DNA of 64,000 nucleotides from Cryptomeria japonica (Eukaryota; Streptophyta; Pinopsida; Cupressales; Cupressaceae), in the NCBI RefSeq assembly GCF_030272615.1, contig NC_081406.1, positions 484,251,900 to 484,315,899 on the forward strand, read 5' to 3'. The notes below the pieces were generated by a model. The model made no database searches, had not been told where the DNA came from, and worked only from the letters and a program-made list of their open reading frames with translations. Position numbers and translations under genes: made by a program. This document shows positions 1-13,131 of this stretch, piece by piece. Each line of letters begins with the position of its first letter. Positions within the stretch are counted from its first letter, which is position 1.

Positions 1-154
1 TAAACATATTGGATCATAATGATCTAATCCAACCAGAAACCAAATAACCTACCGAGACGAGAAGGATACCGGTAAAGGAACCAAAATAGCTAGTGTTGAC
101 ATCAATGAAAAAACAACAATGAAACACATAATCAATTTCTCCAAATGGCCAAGA
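1..154 (-). repeat. Cop1 3' LTR, partial
   Basis: This matches the high-coordinate ends of the LTRs at 43400-43560, 44580-44740 and 50450-50612, ending in the same AAATGGCCAA block. On the minus strand the LTR starts with a mutated TGTTGG (TCTTGG). The rest of the LTR lies left of the window. Confidence 0.85.
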
Positions 155-518
155 ATCTCCCCCTTTTGCATTGATGGCAACACAAGATGTGAAAAACATC
201 CAAGTGCCAAGAAATGCAAAATAAGTCTCCCCCAATGGAAGACAACCAACAATCTCCCACACAAAGATATAACAATGAAGTTCTGAACCAAAAAACAAAC
301 TCCCCCTATGATTGATATCCTTGTAAAGCTCTGTTTTTCACATATATCTCTCCCCTTTGACATCAATGCCAGAAATTTGACAGAAAAATCAAATCAAAAT
401 CCAAAAACCACTGAATCACAAGGCTAACTACTCCCCCTGAGCAGTAGCATCCCCACATCAATACAAAATGAATAATATCTCTGATAATGCATACCAGATT
501 GATGCCAAATAACATCAA
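155..518 (-). promoter_or_regulatory. Cop1 3' untranslated region with polypurine tracts
   Basis: There is no gene here. On the minus strand the tract AAAAGGGGGAG abuts the LTR (155-166). A second copy follows a CATTGATGTCAAAGG-like block near 350-365, and a third G-rich tract lies near 431-438. The arm CATTGATGGCAACAC at 169 pairs with GTGTTGACATCAATG inside the LTR (93-107), so the tract sits between the two arms of an inverted repeat. Confidence 0.7.
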
Positions 519-2812
519 TCAGTTCTCTGGCAGAGGGACAAAAACCCCTAATCTGTCTCTCAGGTACTCAAATGATTCCTTAGACAAAGGTTTAGTGAAA
601 ATGTCTGCAATCTGCTCTTTAGTGTTCACATAAACCAGTCTAACTTCATTTTCTTCCACCTTCTCCTTAAAAAAGTTATACTTGATAGATATGTTCTTTG
701 TCTTATAGTGAAATACCGGATTCTTTTATATGTCAATAGCAGCAGAGTTATCATAATGAATAACTATCGGTCCAATGCAATGCATTTTAATAACCTTCAA
801 TATTTGCTTCATCCATAGAACTTGTGTATATTTAGTAACAATAGCAACATACTCAGCTTCAACAATAGATAAAGAAGTACATGATTGTTTCTTGCTGATC
901 TATGAGACCAACTTCTTTCTAAGAAAGAAAGCTCCACCGAAAGTACTTTTCCGGTCATCAACATCACCAGCCTAATTTGCAACTGTATATGCACATAAAG
1001 TAAAGTCATCATCCTTAGGGTACCATAAACCATATTTAGATGTACCTTGCAAGTATCTAAAAATTCTTTTCACTGCACTCTCATGATTTTCTCTAGGATC
1101 ACTCTAGAATCTAGATGCAATACAAACAACATTCATTATGTCAGGCCTAGTTTGAGTCAAATATAGTAGACCTCCAATCATAGACTTGTATCTTGTAGGA
1201 TTTATTGGTGCAGATTCATCTTTCCTTGTCAAATTATCACTTGTAACCATAGGGGCACTTACCAGTTTAGAGTCTAGCATACCAAATTTCTTCAACAATT
1301 CCCTAGCATACTTAGTTTGACAGATGAAAATACCTTTATCAGTTTGTGTAATATGCAAACCTAAGAAAAATTTGATTTCCCCAATCATAGACATTTCAAA
1401 TTCTTTCTCCATATTCTTAGAAATTAAATTCCATGCACAACTTATCTTCACCTCCCAAAATGATGTCATCAACAAAAGCTTCAATAATCAGTATATCATC
1501 ATCAATGACTTTATAATATAGATTACTGTTAGCATTACCTTTAGTGAAACCAAGCTTCAAAATATATTTATCTAACCTTTCATACTAAGCTCTAGGTGCC
1601 TGTTTCAATCCATATAAAGCTTTCTTTAATCTACAACCCATATTTTTATCATCTAAAAGTAAAAAACCATCAAGTTGCCCAATATAAACTTCCTCATCAA
1701 GATCCCCATTCAAAAAGGCACACTTGACATCCATCTGATAAACCTTGTAGTTCTTATGTGCAACATAGGCAAGAAATAATCTTACAACTTCAATCCTAGT
1801 TACAGGTACAAAAGTTTCACCATAATAAATTACTTCCTTCTGGTAATATCCTTTACAAACCAATCCAACTTTATTCCTTACAACTTGTCCATCTTCATTC
1901 AATTTATTCCTAAAACCCTATTTAGTTCCAATAACATTCTTATTTTTAGGCCGGGGAACTAAAGTCCATGTGTTATTCTTCTCAATATGATCCAATTCTT
2001 CTTTCATGGCTTTCATCCAACATTCATCTTTACATGCTTCAATTACTAATACCAGTTCAACCTGATAAATTAAACATACCTTATTAGATGCCAATCTTCT
2101 TCTTGTCACCACTCCATTGTTATTATCCCTAATGATATGATATTTTGAATGATTCATCCTTACATACCTAGGAGTCTTTTGACTCTCTATTCCTCTTCCC
2201 GGTTCTTCAGTTATTGTTGAATTTTTTGATACTGTAGGAGTAACTAGTTCAACTTTTCATCCTTGTATAGGTGTTACCCGTTCAGTTATGATCATTTCCA
2301 CTACAGTTTCTTGCTCATAAACTCCGATTTGACTTCTATTCAACTCATCCACATTGACATTAGCGCTCTCCACAATTCTCTGCAATCTCTTGTTATAACA
2401 TCTATATGCCTTGCTTTCATTAGAATAACCAAGAAATATTACTTCATCACATCTAGGATCAAATTTGCCAATGATATCATTTGTCCTAATATAACATTTA
2501 CTACCAAAGATTCTAAAATACTTAATTGTAGGTGTATTGCCAAACCAAAATTCATAAGGTGTCTTACCGATTTGTCCTTTGTTATGTACTATGTTGAACG
2601 TATAGATTGTTGTGTTCACTGCTTCCCTCTAGTAGATATGAGGTAGACTATCTTTCATCATCATTGTTCTATCAACATCCAAGATAGTTATGTTCCTCCT
2701 TTCCACAACTCCATTCTACTGAGGTGTCCGAGGAGCAAAAAATTGTCTCCTTATACCATGCTTCTCACAAAAGTTAGTAAACTCACCGGATGTGAATTCT
2801 CCACCATGATCT
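519..2812 (-). pseudogene. Cop1 pol remnant: integrase C-term, reverse transcriptase, RNase H
   Basis: This is the Copia polyprotein read right to left. The integrase C-terminal part includes TPYEFWFGNTPTIKYFR and GYSNESKAYRCYNKR (2257-2619). A linker follows, then reverse transcriptase with KNVIGTK, CAFLNGDLDEEVYI and [10 protein letters not shown] (1585-2157). The catalytic block reads FVDDIILGG (about 1460). RNase H has KNPVFHYKTK and ends PLPEN-stop at 519. Premature stops are common. Several replace tryptophans that Cop2 retains, for example at 900-902, 972-974 and 1918-1920, and fit TGG to TAG. There are also frameshifts in the reverse transcriptase to RNase H region (1040-1500). The copy cannot encode a working polymerase. 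Confidence 0.92.
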
Positions 2813-3720
2813 TGTTAGAAATTGACACTCTATTGGTTGGTTTCACTATGTTTTTATTGATTGCAACATGATTTTGGTTTTTGGCTTCATATGGTGTACC
2901 GACAAGCACTTCAGAGACTCTACACTAACACCAGTAGGGTAGAAGATTTCTTTAGTCATCAGCAATGCAGGCTGACATGGTATAGTAAAGGTCATCAGTA
3001 TTGGAGGCCGACACATCTTGGATCCAACATCGACAAATTGTTTTAATGTTTATTCATTTAGGCTGACATGTAATCTGATATTGTATATATCCTTGTAAGC
3101 CGACATAAGGCATAAATTTGTATAGGGTATATAGGGGAGAATGATTAGATCATTTTGGAATAAGGATAGAGACATGATAGGATGGATATATGGATGTAAT
3201 GTAATGCAAAATAAATCATAGAGACTATGTATGTGAGGAATTCATTGTAAGGGTTATTCCAGTATGGAGGTTTAGGGTTTTAACCAAAATAGACAAAGCA
3301 TAAACTGAAACTGTATTCTGGCATAGAAGATGCTATCTTAGCAGTTCACACTTCTCTGGATTGTTGTCTGGAATGCTATGTAGTCAGTGAGGCGCCTATT
3401 GTGACTGAGCAGTGTGCTCTAGGCTATAAGCCTTCTTAAAAGTGCAGGCCCATCATATATTGTAATATCTCTTCAAATGACAAGTGGATTGATATCGTGG
3501 GTCACAATCCCACCGTGGTTTTTCCTCTTTGAGGTTTTCCACGTATAAATTAGTGTGTTATGGTTCTCATTTATGTGTTTGGCTTATTGGTTGAATTACT
3601 TCTTTAAATTCTATTTATACCAGTATACCGGTTGGTGTATGACTATTTTGTAAAGGCTAAAATCTACTATTCTCGTATAACACTGATTCACCCCCCTCTT
3701 AGTGTTATTGGTTTCCAACA
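2813..3720 (+). repeat. NAQ-1 5' LTR
   Basis: It starts TGTTAG and ends CCAACA, and matches 15416-16309 along its length. A stem made by ATAACACTGA (3677-3686) and TTAGTGTTAT (3699-3708), with one G-U pair, encloses a C-rich loop 12 bases before the LTR end. Confidence 0.92.
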
Positions 3721-3722
3721 AT

Positions 3723-3734
3723 TGGTATCAGATC
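3723..3734 (+). promoter_or_regulatory. NAQ-1 primer binding site
   Basis: TGGTATCAGATC lies two bases after the LTR. It matches the complement of the initiator methionine tRNA 3' end used by plant Copia elements (TGGTATCAGAGC) except near its end. Confidence 0.85.
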
Positions 3735-3794
3735 CTTGTGCCTCGGAGGAAGTTTAATAGCTTGAGGAAGATCCTGAAACCAGAATAATTGAAT

Positions 3795-4910
3795 ATGGCT
3801 TTGGAGAAGTAGCTTTAGATGACACTTGAAGATTATGATGCTGAAAGATTGAAGAACTTAAAGCTAAAAGATGAGTTGAATTCTGCTAAAGAATTTATTG
3901 TTGTCCTACAAGAGAGGCTATCATCTGTTCAAGCTAGGAGGAAGGAAATTTTGCAAAATCAGGATGATGAAGAGAAAAATGCACTAAAGGAGCAATGCTA
4001 GAAATTGAGTCAGGAGAACATGGTTATGGAAAATGAAATGCAAGCTATGAATATGAGGATGCCTAAGGAGATAAAGGACATAAAGAAAAAGGAAAAAAAT
4101 CTTGTTGTATCCCTGAAGAACAAGTTTGAAGAATGTGGTAGATTGGTTCATGAAAATGATATGTTAAGAACTGATTTGGTACAACTCCAGAACAATAAGC
4201 AAGAGCTTGAGAGACAAATGATAATACTAAGAGATTATTTAATTGCTGCAAGTGAGTACAAAGAAAAATTCAAGATCAGCTCAACACAACTTGATGAGTT
4301 ACTGAAGAGACAAAGGCAGATTGGAGATTTTAGTGGACTTGGATTTGAGCAAGGATAGAATTCCGGTACTGCTAATGAAGATCAAAACCATAAGGCACCG
4401 GTAAGACAATTTAATACTTATTAATTCAATGGTAGATGTTTTGTTTGCAATAGATTTGGATACATGGCTAGGCAATATAGAAATAGAGAAAATTAGAACC
4501 TTGATTCTACTCCCAGTAAATGTTCTAAATGCAATAAAATTGGTCATAAGATAGAAGACTGTAGAATGAATCTAAAATGCTATGCTTATGGAAAGTTTGG
4601 ACATATAGCTAATCAGTGCAAGTCAATAAATTTCACTGGTTTGAGAAAGGCAATTCAAAAGAACAATGTTACATATTATGCATGTAATGAAGCTGGACAT
4701 ATTGCTAAGTTTTGCAGAAGCAGAAATCCACCGGTTGGCAATGGTGGATCAAATGAAAAAGGAAAAGAGAAGGTTAATGAAATATGGCAAGATCATACTC
4801 AGAGATGGGTGAGGAAGACTTCAGAGAAATCATTAGATGTGAATGTCCCGGTTACCTATCTGATAAAAGAGGCTGCTCCTACACTAGTAGTGAGCTCATC
4901 CGGTAACTAA
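3795..4910 (+). pseudogene. NAQ-1 Gag-like protein with four CCHC knuckles
   Basis: One reading frame of about 372 codons is broken by about seven stops (for example 3810, 3816, 3999, 4356) but apparently by no frameshift. The start is the ATG at 3795, matching the starts in NAQ-2 and NAQ-3. The first 190 residues are charged and heptad-like (LEDYDAERLKNLKLKDELN), consistent with a coiled coil. Then come four knuckles: CFVCNRFGYMARQY (degraded), CSKCNKIGHKIEDC, CYAYGKFGHIANQC (Cys to Tyr) and CYACNEAGHIAKFC. A basic, Ser-rich tail follows. By family logic it would coat and package RNA in virus-like particles. That role is inferred from the zinc knuckles and position only. I see no usual Copia Gag domain before the knuckles. 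Confidence 0.82.
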
Positions 4911-7183
4911 GGCATATGCCTTAGGGGTAGGAAAAATTTAATGGAAGATGTTCTAGATATTGGAAAGGATTATCCAGCATTGATATGTTCAGAGTGAGAT
5001 CATGTATCTTTCACCGGCAGTCATTTATGTCAATGGAAGATTAGGGTTTTCTCTCAATGGATAAAAGGTCGAAAACACTTCATTATTATTCACCCAGCAT
5101 TCAGAGCAATTTCAGAGCAATTCAGAGTGACTTAGTGCGATCAAAGCTATTCAAAGGCAATCAAATTTCTTCTTGAGCAATCACACCGATGTCTAGAAAG
5201 ATTTGTTGAAAGTTTTCACCGGCAGCGATCTAAAGGAATTTTTCTTGAATCATGGAAGCGGGATCATCTTCCATTCCTATTTTCATTGCAAATCCAACTC
5301 TAGTAGAGGTTAAGGATTTCCCTAGGCCAATTTTCAAACGGTATCCACATGTGGCTACCAAGGAAGATTTGGTTGGAGCGTTTTCTCGCATCTCAGAGGG
5401 AGTGGTATATGTAGAGGATGTTAGGGCATATATTCATTGTTATATAGAGGACTTAGGCACTGCAAAGATCAAAGGGATGTATATGAATGAACTCATGGGA
5501 GAATATGGTAAGATCAAACTGGCATATCAACACATTGAAGATCTAGGGCTCACAGATATTCTTGATATAGAGTTCAAGGATGAAATAGTTAGATATGTAC
5601 TAAGTAGAGTACATGGAGAATTCATATGGTTGAACAAACCCTATAAAATTACTAAGGAAGCCATTCGGGCAATTACTGGCTTGCCATCAATAGGGAAACA
5701 TCCGGATAAGAAAGTATCTAACGACTTTGTGAGGTAGATCACCGATGCCACATCAGACAAGAGATCGATGAAGGTGAGCAGTATCACCAACATCAAAATC
5801 AAATTTGGAAGCATGGTTATAGGCTATAAGGTAACTCAGTCAAACTGACTGAATTCAATTTCCAATTCATGTATTTTGGCTGCATATAAGATGATGAGGG
5901 ATAGTATCAGGTTTGATCTTTGTGGTTGGATGCTTCAAGAATTATTGATCAACTTAGGGAAAATTAAAGGTGAGAAGAAGGGCACCTTCTGATATGGAAA
6001 CCTGTTAGTCTTCTTAATGCTATATTTTCTGAATGATACTCCTGGTTCTGGTAGGAAGCAATGACTTTTGACATCTCGGTAGGAAGATAGCTAAAGAAAT
6101 CAATTTATGCATTGGGAAGTCTAAGAGATGATAAGGTATGGGGTTACTTTAAGGCTTTTCAAAAATCTATGAGGTCTAGGATAAGAATACCTGAGCATAT
6201 AGTAGAGAAATACTCTACCAACATTTGTTTCATGGTTAAGAAGGATGTGACTCTCATGGAGGTAGTCAAGCCCCAAAATATTTGGATAGAGGATTTGGGA
6301 TATGAGATAGATGCATATATTCTTGATGCCTATGCAAAAATGCTAATTGATGCAGAAATTGATGAGGCAGAGAAACCCTATGGAAATGCATAGCAGAAGA
6401 CTCTTGAGGTTGAAACAAAGTTCAACCAGAAGAGAAGGGAAAAACAAGAAGGAAAGGTAAGTAAGTTTGTACAGGAGGTTTCAAAGGACATTTAGGCACT
6501 CATTGATGTTGTCTTAGAGAATGGAAGAAAGAGGAAGGATCTGGTAGTTCACATTGAACTTGTGACTGTAGATTCTGAGTCTGAAGATGACATACCACTA
6601 TCTTTCAAAAGGGCTGTGAGGAAGAAACTAGAAGAACCTAAAGTGGAAGCAAAGAAACAACTAGTTAGGAAGGTCACCGTCAAGTTACGAACACAAAAGC
6701 AGGCACCTAAGGCCACATCAACAATTGCATTCAATACTACCAGAAGGAGGATGAAGAGTGGCATTTATTTGGCACTAGAAACTGGTAATGTGACTATTAT
6801 ACCACCTATGACTTGTGCTGAAATTGTTGATGAAATTACCAAAGATGGGATGCTAAAAAATGTTAATCCTTATTATGATACATTAGAAGTTGATGAACAG
6901 AGAGAGGTAGAGGAACAAATTCTATTGTATTTGGATATATACAAGAAAGCATTAACAGAGATAGAAAAAGAAATATCGACAGAGTTATATAACATATTGG
7001 ATGCTAGAAGGTTATCTATAATGCAAGAAGACAAACACATTAAGATGCAAGAACTTTTAGCAATATGTGTTAGCATAACTCTAGATGAAATGGATAAGAC
7101 AATTGAGGCTGCAGATAGGAAGGTATTCAATAGAAAACATAGAATAATTAGCCCAATGTTAGGAAGGATGAATGAGGTAATAA

Positions 7184-7311
7184 AATAAACACAGAAGGCT
7201 TGGATCAAATTTTTGGGAGAGCATAGATGATTCTTTACTTCTTCGGAGACCAAAATAGACACTGTAGATACACTGGTTGAAGGGAAAGGTAAAGGGATTA
7301 TGGGTACTCCA
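7184..7311 (+). repeat. 128-bp host duplication, left copy
   Basis: This stretch of the NAQ-1 second ORF recurs at 13922-14049 with ten substitutions and no gaps. The copies flank NAQ-2. It overlaps the NAQ-2 LTR by the shared bases ACTCCA (7306-7311). Confidence 0.95.
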
Positions 7312-8081
7312 ATGAGAAATTGTAGGTGATTGAAGGTTTTGTCATTGATGGAAACCTTGCAATCATATGATACTGACAAGACTGGATATCGACACCAGCA
7401 ACGACAAACTCTACACTAGCACACAGAACACCGGAAGTGAAAGAAAGGATACCGACACCCTGGCCGACAGGAATTTTGTTTGTAATATATTTTGTAATTA
7501 ATTGTAAAATCATTGTAAGCTGACATGGAAAGTTGTAATATGACTCATATATGTATGAGATCATTTTGTAATAGGAAATATGTGTGATAGGATGTGAGAT
7601 AAGAAGACCTAATATGCGAACTATAGGTAAAGGGTTTATGTATGTAGCAGAGCTTAAACTGATACTGGATCTGGCATAGCAGATGCTAATCTGAAGTAGT
7701 ATAAGACATTGGATTAATATAATCCATTTTTGTAAGTCAGTGTGACTTCTTTTGTAATTGAGCAGTGAGCTCTAGGAACTTGGCCTTCCTGCATATGTAG
7801 GCCCCTATTGTAAGAGTAATATTCCCTTATTGGCCAGTAAGTGAATATTGTGGGTCACAAATCCCACCAAGGTTTTTCCCACACCGAGTTCCTCATTAAA
7901 ATATTGTGTTATGGTGTGCCTCTCATGTGGTTGTTCATATTCTTGTTTACTTCATTATTTCTTGTTTACTGGTACACAGTTTTAATATGCTTTTCATGTT
8001 TTAAGTCAAGTAAATTTATTAATCAGTTAGATACTGATTCACCCCCCGCTCTCAGTATCTTTGGGAATCCTAATCCTAACA
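7306..8081 (+). repeat. NAQ-2 5' LTR, truncated at its start
   Basis: It matches 13147-13922 but lacks the first 15 bases (TGTTGGCAAATGCAC). The hairpin arms GATACTGA (8030-8037) and TCAGTATC (8052-8059) pair perfectly around a C-rich loop. It ends CTAACA. Confidence 0.93.
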
Positions 8082-8083
8082 AT

Positions 8084-8095
8084 TGGTATTAGAGA
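8084..8095 (+). promoter_or_regulatory. NAQ-2 primer binding site
   Basis: TGGTATTAGAGA lies two bases after the LTR. It is the initiator-Met tRNA primer site with a C-to-T change and one further mismatch. Confidence 0.8.
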
Positions 8096-8152
8096 TTGCT
8101 CCTCTATTTTTAGAAGCCTAACAGCTTGAGGAAGATCTTGTCACCAGTAGAG

Positions 8153-9199
8153 ATGGAAAACTTGAGAGAACAATTGAAAACAACTCTTTCAGACTATGAT
8201 GCAGAAAAGGTGAAGAATATCAAACTTGAAGATGTTTAAAAGGCTGCTCAGGATATCATTCAAGCACTTCAAGAAAATCTTACCATTGCAAGAAATAAGA
8301 GAAGAGAACTTTGTGAAAAGATGCAGAATGAGAATGATGAAAAGGAAACTCTTAATGATCTGGTAAACAAGCTAAGACAAGAGATCAGTACAACATAGAA
8401 TGAGATACTGGATATGACTATGAGATTTTATAAAGAAATTTAAGATAGAAAGAAGAATGAAGAAGACTTGGTCAGAAGACTAAATGATGCTGGAAATGAA
8501 AACACAAGACTTAGTCATGAAAATGATATGTTGAAGATAGATCTAATGCACACACAAAATGACAAAACTAAACTCATAAGATAGAAAGGAATCTTGGAAA
8601 GTGAACTAACTGCTGCAAATCATGACAAGGAAAAATTCAAGAAAAGTTTAGAAGAACTTGGTGACATGCTAAAGAATCAGAAACCTAATGGTGATACAAA
8701 TGGCCTTGGCTTTGAAGTTGGTGAAAGCTCCGGTACTGCAAACAATCATGATCATAGGAAACCAGTAAGACAACCTACTGCTTACAAGTTTAATGGAAAA
8801 TGCTTTAACTATAATAAGTATGGTCATAGAGCAAATTAGTGTAGATCTAGAAATTATCAGAACACTAATACACCCATCGGTCAATGTTCTAAATGCAAAA
8901 AAGTTGGTCATAATTCAAAAAATTGCAGAATGAATATGAGATGTTATGTTTGTGGAAGACTTGGGCACTTATCTAATCAATGCAAAGCTATTCAAAAGAA
9001 CAATGTGACTTGTTATGCCTATAACAAGATTGGACATAGTGCTAAATTTTATAGAAGTAAGGCATCACCGACAAATAACAAAGGTCCTAGTTTGAAAGGT
9101 AAAGAAAAAGTTGAAGAGGTAAAGCAAGAATTTTCGAAACAATGGATCAGAAAGTCAGATCAGAATGTTGATGTGATTACTCCTCCACCGGCAGGATAG
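8153..9199 (+). pseudogene. NAQ-2 Gag-like protein with four CCHC knuckles
   Basis: A single frame of 349 codons is interrupted by about five stops. It starts MENLREQLKTTLSDYDAEK. Residues 1-200 are a predicted coiled coil rich in Glu, Lys and Asn. Four knuckles follow: CFNYNKYGHRAN-stop-C, CSKCKKVGHNSKNC, CYVCGRLGHLSNQC and CYAYNKIGHSAKFY. Three ligand cysteines are now tyrosine (TGT/TGC to TAT/TAC). The stop at about 8838 replaces Gln, retained as CAG in NAQ-3. The end PPPAG-stop falls where NAQ-1 and NAQ-3 also end. Role inferred: nucleic-acid-binding Gag of a non-autonomous element. Confidence 0.85.
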
Positions 9200-9542
9200 A
9201 GTAACACTCCATCGACAAGAGACTCTTCATCTAATTGAAGAAAATTCTTTTGGGGGTTTAGCAACAAAATGAAAAATATTCTATTATTCCCTCAGTTGAT
9301 AGTGAGAAGTTGAAATTACTTCTATACCAGTAGATGACTTAAGTTGAGACTTAACCGACAAGCATTAAATGTGGTAGTTGGCGAAAATAACATTATAAAG
9401 CAAGTGTTTAGGCTCATTTTTATTCACCGAGCATTCAAATCTTCGAGAGCGCAAAAATTCCCGAGTGAAGGTACTCCAAGAAAAGAAGTGAAGAAATCCA
9501 TCAAAGCATTCATCCTTGAGGTAGATTGAGGTATTTATAGCT

Positions 9543-12500
9543 ATGGCATCTTCATCCACTCCTGAATTTATTGCAAACCCTACTATTGTTGAAGTTGTTA
9601 AGCGATGTAGACTCGTTTTTCAGCTAGTTCCCGAAATTGCTAGGAAAGATGATAGCCTAGGTGCATTCTCCCGAATCTTTAAAGGAGTAGTATATGCTGA
9701 AGACCTTAGAATGTATATACATTTTCATATTGATGAACTAGGCGATGATGAAATTAAAAATATGTATGAGATTGTAATCTGCGATGAATCCGAAAATGTC
9801 AAACCTGAACATAAGATAGTAGAAACCCTAGGTTTCACTGAAATACTTAGTATCCCGGATTTCCCCAAGGATATCATAAGGATTGTGTTAAGAAGAGTAC
9901 ATGGTGAATTTTTTTGGTTAGACTCTATTCATAAAATCACAAAAGAAGCAGTAAAAGTTGTAACAGGGTTACCCTCCACTGGCAATAGACCTGACAAAAC
10001 TAAGAAGGTCTCAAATGAATTAGTGACAAACCTAACTGGTGCAACATTTGATAAGAGTTCTCTAAGGGTAAATGATGTGAATGATACAAATATTGGATTT
10101 ATTAGTATGATCTTAGGTTATAAGGCTACACATGCAAATAGGTTAAACTCTATTTCTATCCTATGTATTAAGAGTGCCTATGATATGGTAAATGATAAGG
10201 CAAGAATAAACATATGTGAATGGCTCAAAGATGAGTTGATAGACAATTTGGGTAAGATCAAAAGAGACAAGAAAGGGACATTCAGATTTGGAAACTTACT
10301 TGTTTGTCTGATGCTATACATAACCAAACAAGTACCCGGTATTGGTGCTAGAGATTTTGGTTTTGATATACCGGTAGGAAAGCAACTATCAGAACTATTA
10401 AACAATATGGGAGAGAATAGGGAGAAAAACATAAATGAGCATTTTCAAGCATTTAAGGCTCGAATGAAGAACAAAGTAAGACTATCACAAGCTATTGTGG
10501 ATAAGTATCAAAAGGAAATCTATTTTGTGATCAAGAAAGATGAAATTTGGATGGAGGCACTTATCCCTAGAACCATTTGGGTAACTGAAATGGGCTATGA
10601 GATAGATGATAACATCATAGAAAATTATGCAAAAGCCCTCCTTGAAGCTCCTAATGAACCGGAAGAGAAAGTATTTGGTAGTGTAGAAACAATTGAGAGC
10701 ACTATACAATCAAGAAAAAGAGTTAAGAAGGTAGAAGCAACCGTTAGAAAAGGAACCCGACAGGCAAAGGAAATCAAGGAAGATGTGCTAAAACAAACTG
10801 GTATAACTGAAAGTGAGTTGGAAGCACTTCAACCGGAAACTCACCTTTCACCGGTGGATCTTCTTTAGAAAGTGACATACCTGCTGTATTCAAGAGAGTT
10901 GAGAGGAAAAAAAAACCTTCACCGACACCTTCTCCTACACCAAAAAGGACAAGGCAGAAGCAACAGGCAGTAAGGCCTTTGACAAAGAAGATGACTCCTA
11001 AGAAGAAGGTGAAAAAAACTATTGCCCCCATTGACAAACTTCTTAGTGAAATTACAGAGGATGGTAAGCTGAAGAATATCAATAAAATGTACAATACACT
11101 ATCAGTTGATGATAAGGAAAGTATAGAGAACAGTGTAATTCTACACTTAGATATATACAAGTAATTTTTGATGCAAATTGTTGATGAAATTCCAAATGAC
11201 TTGTATAGGAGATTAGAAGCTAGAAGATTATCTATTGTTGAACTAGATAAAAAGATTAAAATTGAAAAATTACTGGCAGTGCATCCAGTTAACTCACCTG
11301 ATCAAATAGATAAATTAATCAGTGAGGCTAATCGGACAGTATTCTCTACTGCTCATCGACATATAGCATTAATGGCTGGTAGAGTAACTGAAGTATATGA
11401 GGAAACAACTGATGGATGGGATATTTTCTTTGTGGAGAAAGAAAAAGAGGAAGAATTACGTAGACCTAAAACTATTAGAGTATATCAAAAGGACAGAGAC
11501 AAGGGTAAAGGTAAGCTAGGCGGACTACCAAGTTTAAAAATAACTGACAACATGCCCCTACCTTCTTCAAATACTCCACCGGTAGACACTACTACAAATC
11601 AACCGACCACTGAGAGTATGGAGACTCTAATAGAAGATACAAACCCTGAATCAGAAATTTTGTATACTATAAATGTAGATACTTGGGAAGACAATGTTGT
11701 GGTTGATAGAGAGACCACTGAGGATAAGGAGAAAAATGTGACCGCTGAGTCACTGGCTGCATAGGTTGAGTTAAACACAAAAAAGCCTACACAGATAGAG
11801 CAACCGACAGAGGATACCACTAAGAAACTAGTAGATATAATAGACAAACCATCTGAAGAACCAGCTAAGAAAAGTTCAGAGGCAAAAACTGAGGAAACGA
11901 CAACTGAAAGCTCAGAGCAACCATCTGAGACACATTTGGAGAAACTCAAACCAGTACAGGTTGAAGCACAGGTACAGATAGGGACAGTGCCACCTGGCCA
12001 AACTAAAAAGCCTAAAACTTTGTTTGTGGAAATGCAAACTCAGATAGACCTACCAAAGGTCGAATCAAGCAAGGAAATAACTACAACCGGTAGCATGGCT
12101 ATTATAAAAATTGTTGGACAAACATCTGGTACAGCTATGACAGAATTCAGACCTACTAATGTAACATAGGTCTTATTAGATTCAATAAAGAAGATCACAT
12201 AATGCAATTCACAAGCCTATAAGGCTATTGATGATACTATACCAATTCTTAAATTGATAGAACCAAAGTGTAGTGTTGAGAATAAAGATTCTTTAGGTCA
12301 ACTAGACACATTGTCCAAGTTTATCACCAACAATCTAATAACTGTTGATCAAATAAATGAGGATACATTTAAGGAGAGGATGTTAAAAGAAAAAGATAAA
12401 TTCTTTGAGGATATTGTAAATAAGAACAAGGAGAAAATTGATACTCTATTAGCGGAACTTGGAGAAATAATTCTCGACTTCAAGAAACTATACAGGGATA

Positions 12501-12951
12501 CTTGAAAAACAAATGTCTTAACAAAGGATCTTGACAAGGAGATCAACAAAGATCAAGGGAAGTTAAATAATATTGCGGACAATTTGATTGGAACATTAGA
12601 TTAATTTTTGGAATTAGAAAATAAAATTGCAGAGTAGGAAGAGAAAATCAAGAAATTAGAGAAAGACAAATAGGGAATAAAGGATAAGGAAAAGGACTTA
12701 AAATGCAGACTTAGTCCAAGACTAGAATATCTTATTTCTTTAAGAAAAGAAATATCTGAGGCTCTAGTTCCCAGACTGAAGACACCGGAAGAGAAAATGC
12801 ACATGCTCACGGTACAGTGCAGAGAACACAAGAGACAATAAAAGACTAAAAAACATTCAATAATGGCATAAATTTAGTTTTGACAGATATCTTTTAGATT
12901 GTAACCCACCGGTTACAAGAATCTAGGCAGGACTCCACTGACAGCAAATGA
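9543..12951 (+). pseudogene. NAQ-2 second ORF, unknown function (best preserved copy)
   Basis: The first 441 codons (9543-10868) are fully open and give the clearest view of this protein. It has an N-terminal block MASSSTPEFIANPTIVEV, then GAFSRIFKGVVYAEDLRMYI, RRVHGEFFWLD with KITKEAVKVVTGLPSTG (residues 118-152), CEWLKDELIDNLGKIK and GNLLVCLMLYITK (220-262), and PRTIWVTEMGYEID (about 340). After a frameshift near 10860 comes a basic Pro/Ser linker, then LHLDIYK, DEIPNDLYRRLEARRLSI (10979-11764), an acidic Thr/Pro/Glu-rich region and a charged coiled-coil C-terminus (12254 to about 12840). There is a stop at 11162, and many more lie after 12500. Full length would be about 1130 residues. I recognise no enzyme motif. 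It may be a structural or accessory protein of the element. Confidence 0.8.
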
Positions 12952-13131
12952 CAACCTTTGTCATTGATGTCAAAGGAGGAGTAGTGGGATGAGAAAAATG
13001 GTCAAAAGGAAGGGACTTCATTTTCTTAGGGGGAGCATACAGTTTTGGTAAGACAATTTTGGTAGACTTTTTGATATCATTTTGGACACTTTTTTCTCAT
13101 GAGTGTGGCCATCAATGCCAATGGGGGAGAT
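12952..13131 (+). promoter_or_regulatory. NAQ-2 3' untranslated region with two polypurine tracts
   Basis: A first tract AAAGGAGGAG follows CATTGATGTC near 12963-12981. The LTR-proximal tract AATGGGGGAGAT ends at 13131. The arms GGCCATCAATG (13107) and CATTGATGG (13184, inside the LTR) form an inverted repeat around the proximal tract. Confidence 0.75.

Larger units (their letters stand above)
1..2812 (-). mobile_element. Cop1, Ty1/Copia LTR retrotransposon, 3' half
   Basis: This is the 3' half of a minus-strand Copia element: part of the 3' LTR, a 3' untranslated region with polypurine tracts, then RNase H, reverse transcriptase and the C-terminal half of integrase read right to left. It stops inside integrase at 2812, where NAQ-1 begins, and resumes at 40412. 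The split is supported by the flanking 5-mers GATCT (2808-2812) and GATAT (40407-40411), and by Cop2, which reads through the same integrase site uninterrupted near 47395. The copy is decayed by stops and frameshifts. Confidence 0.93.
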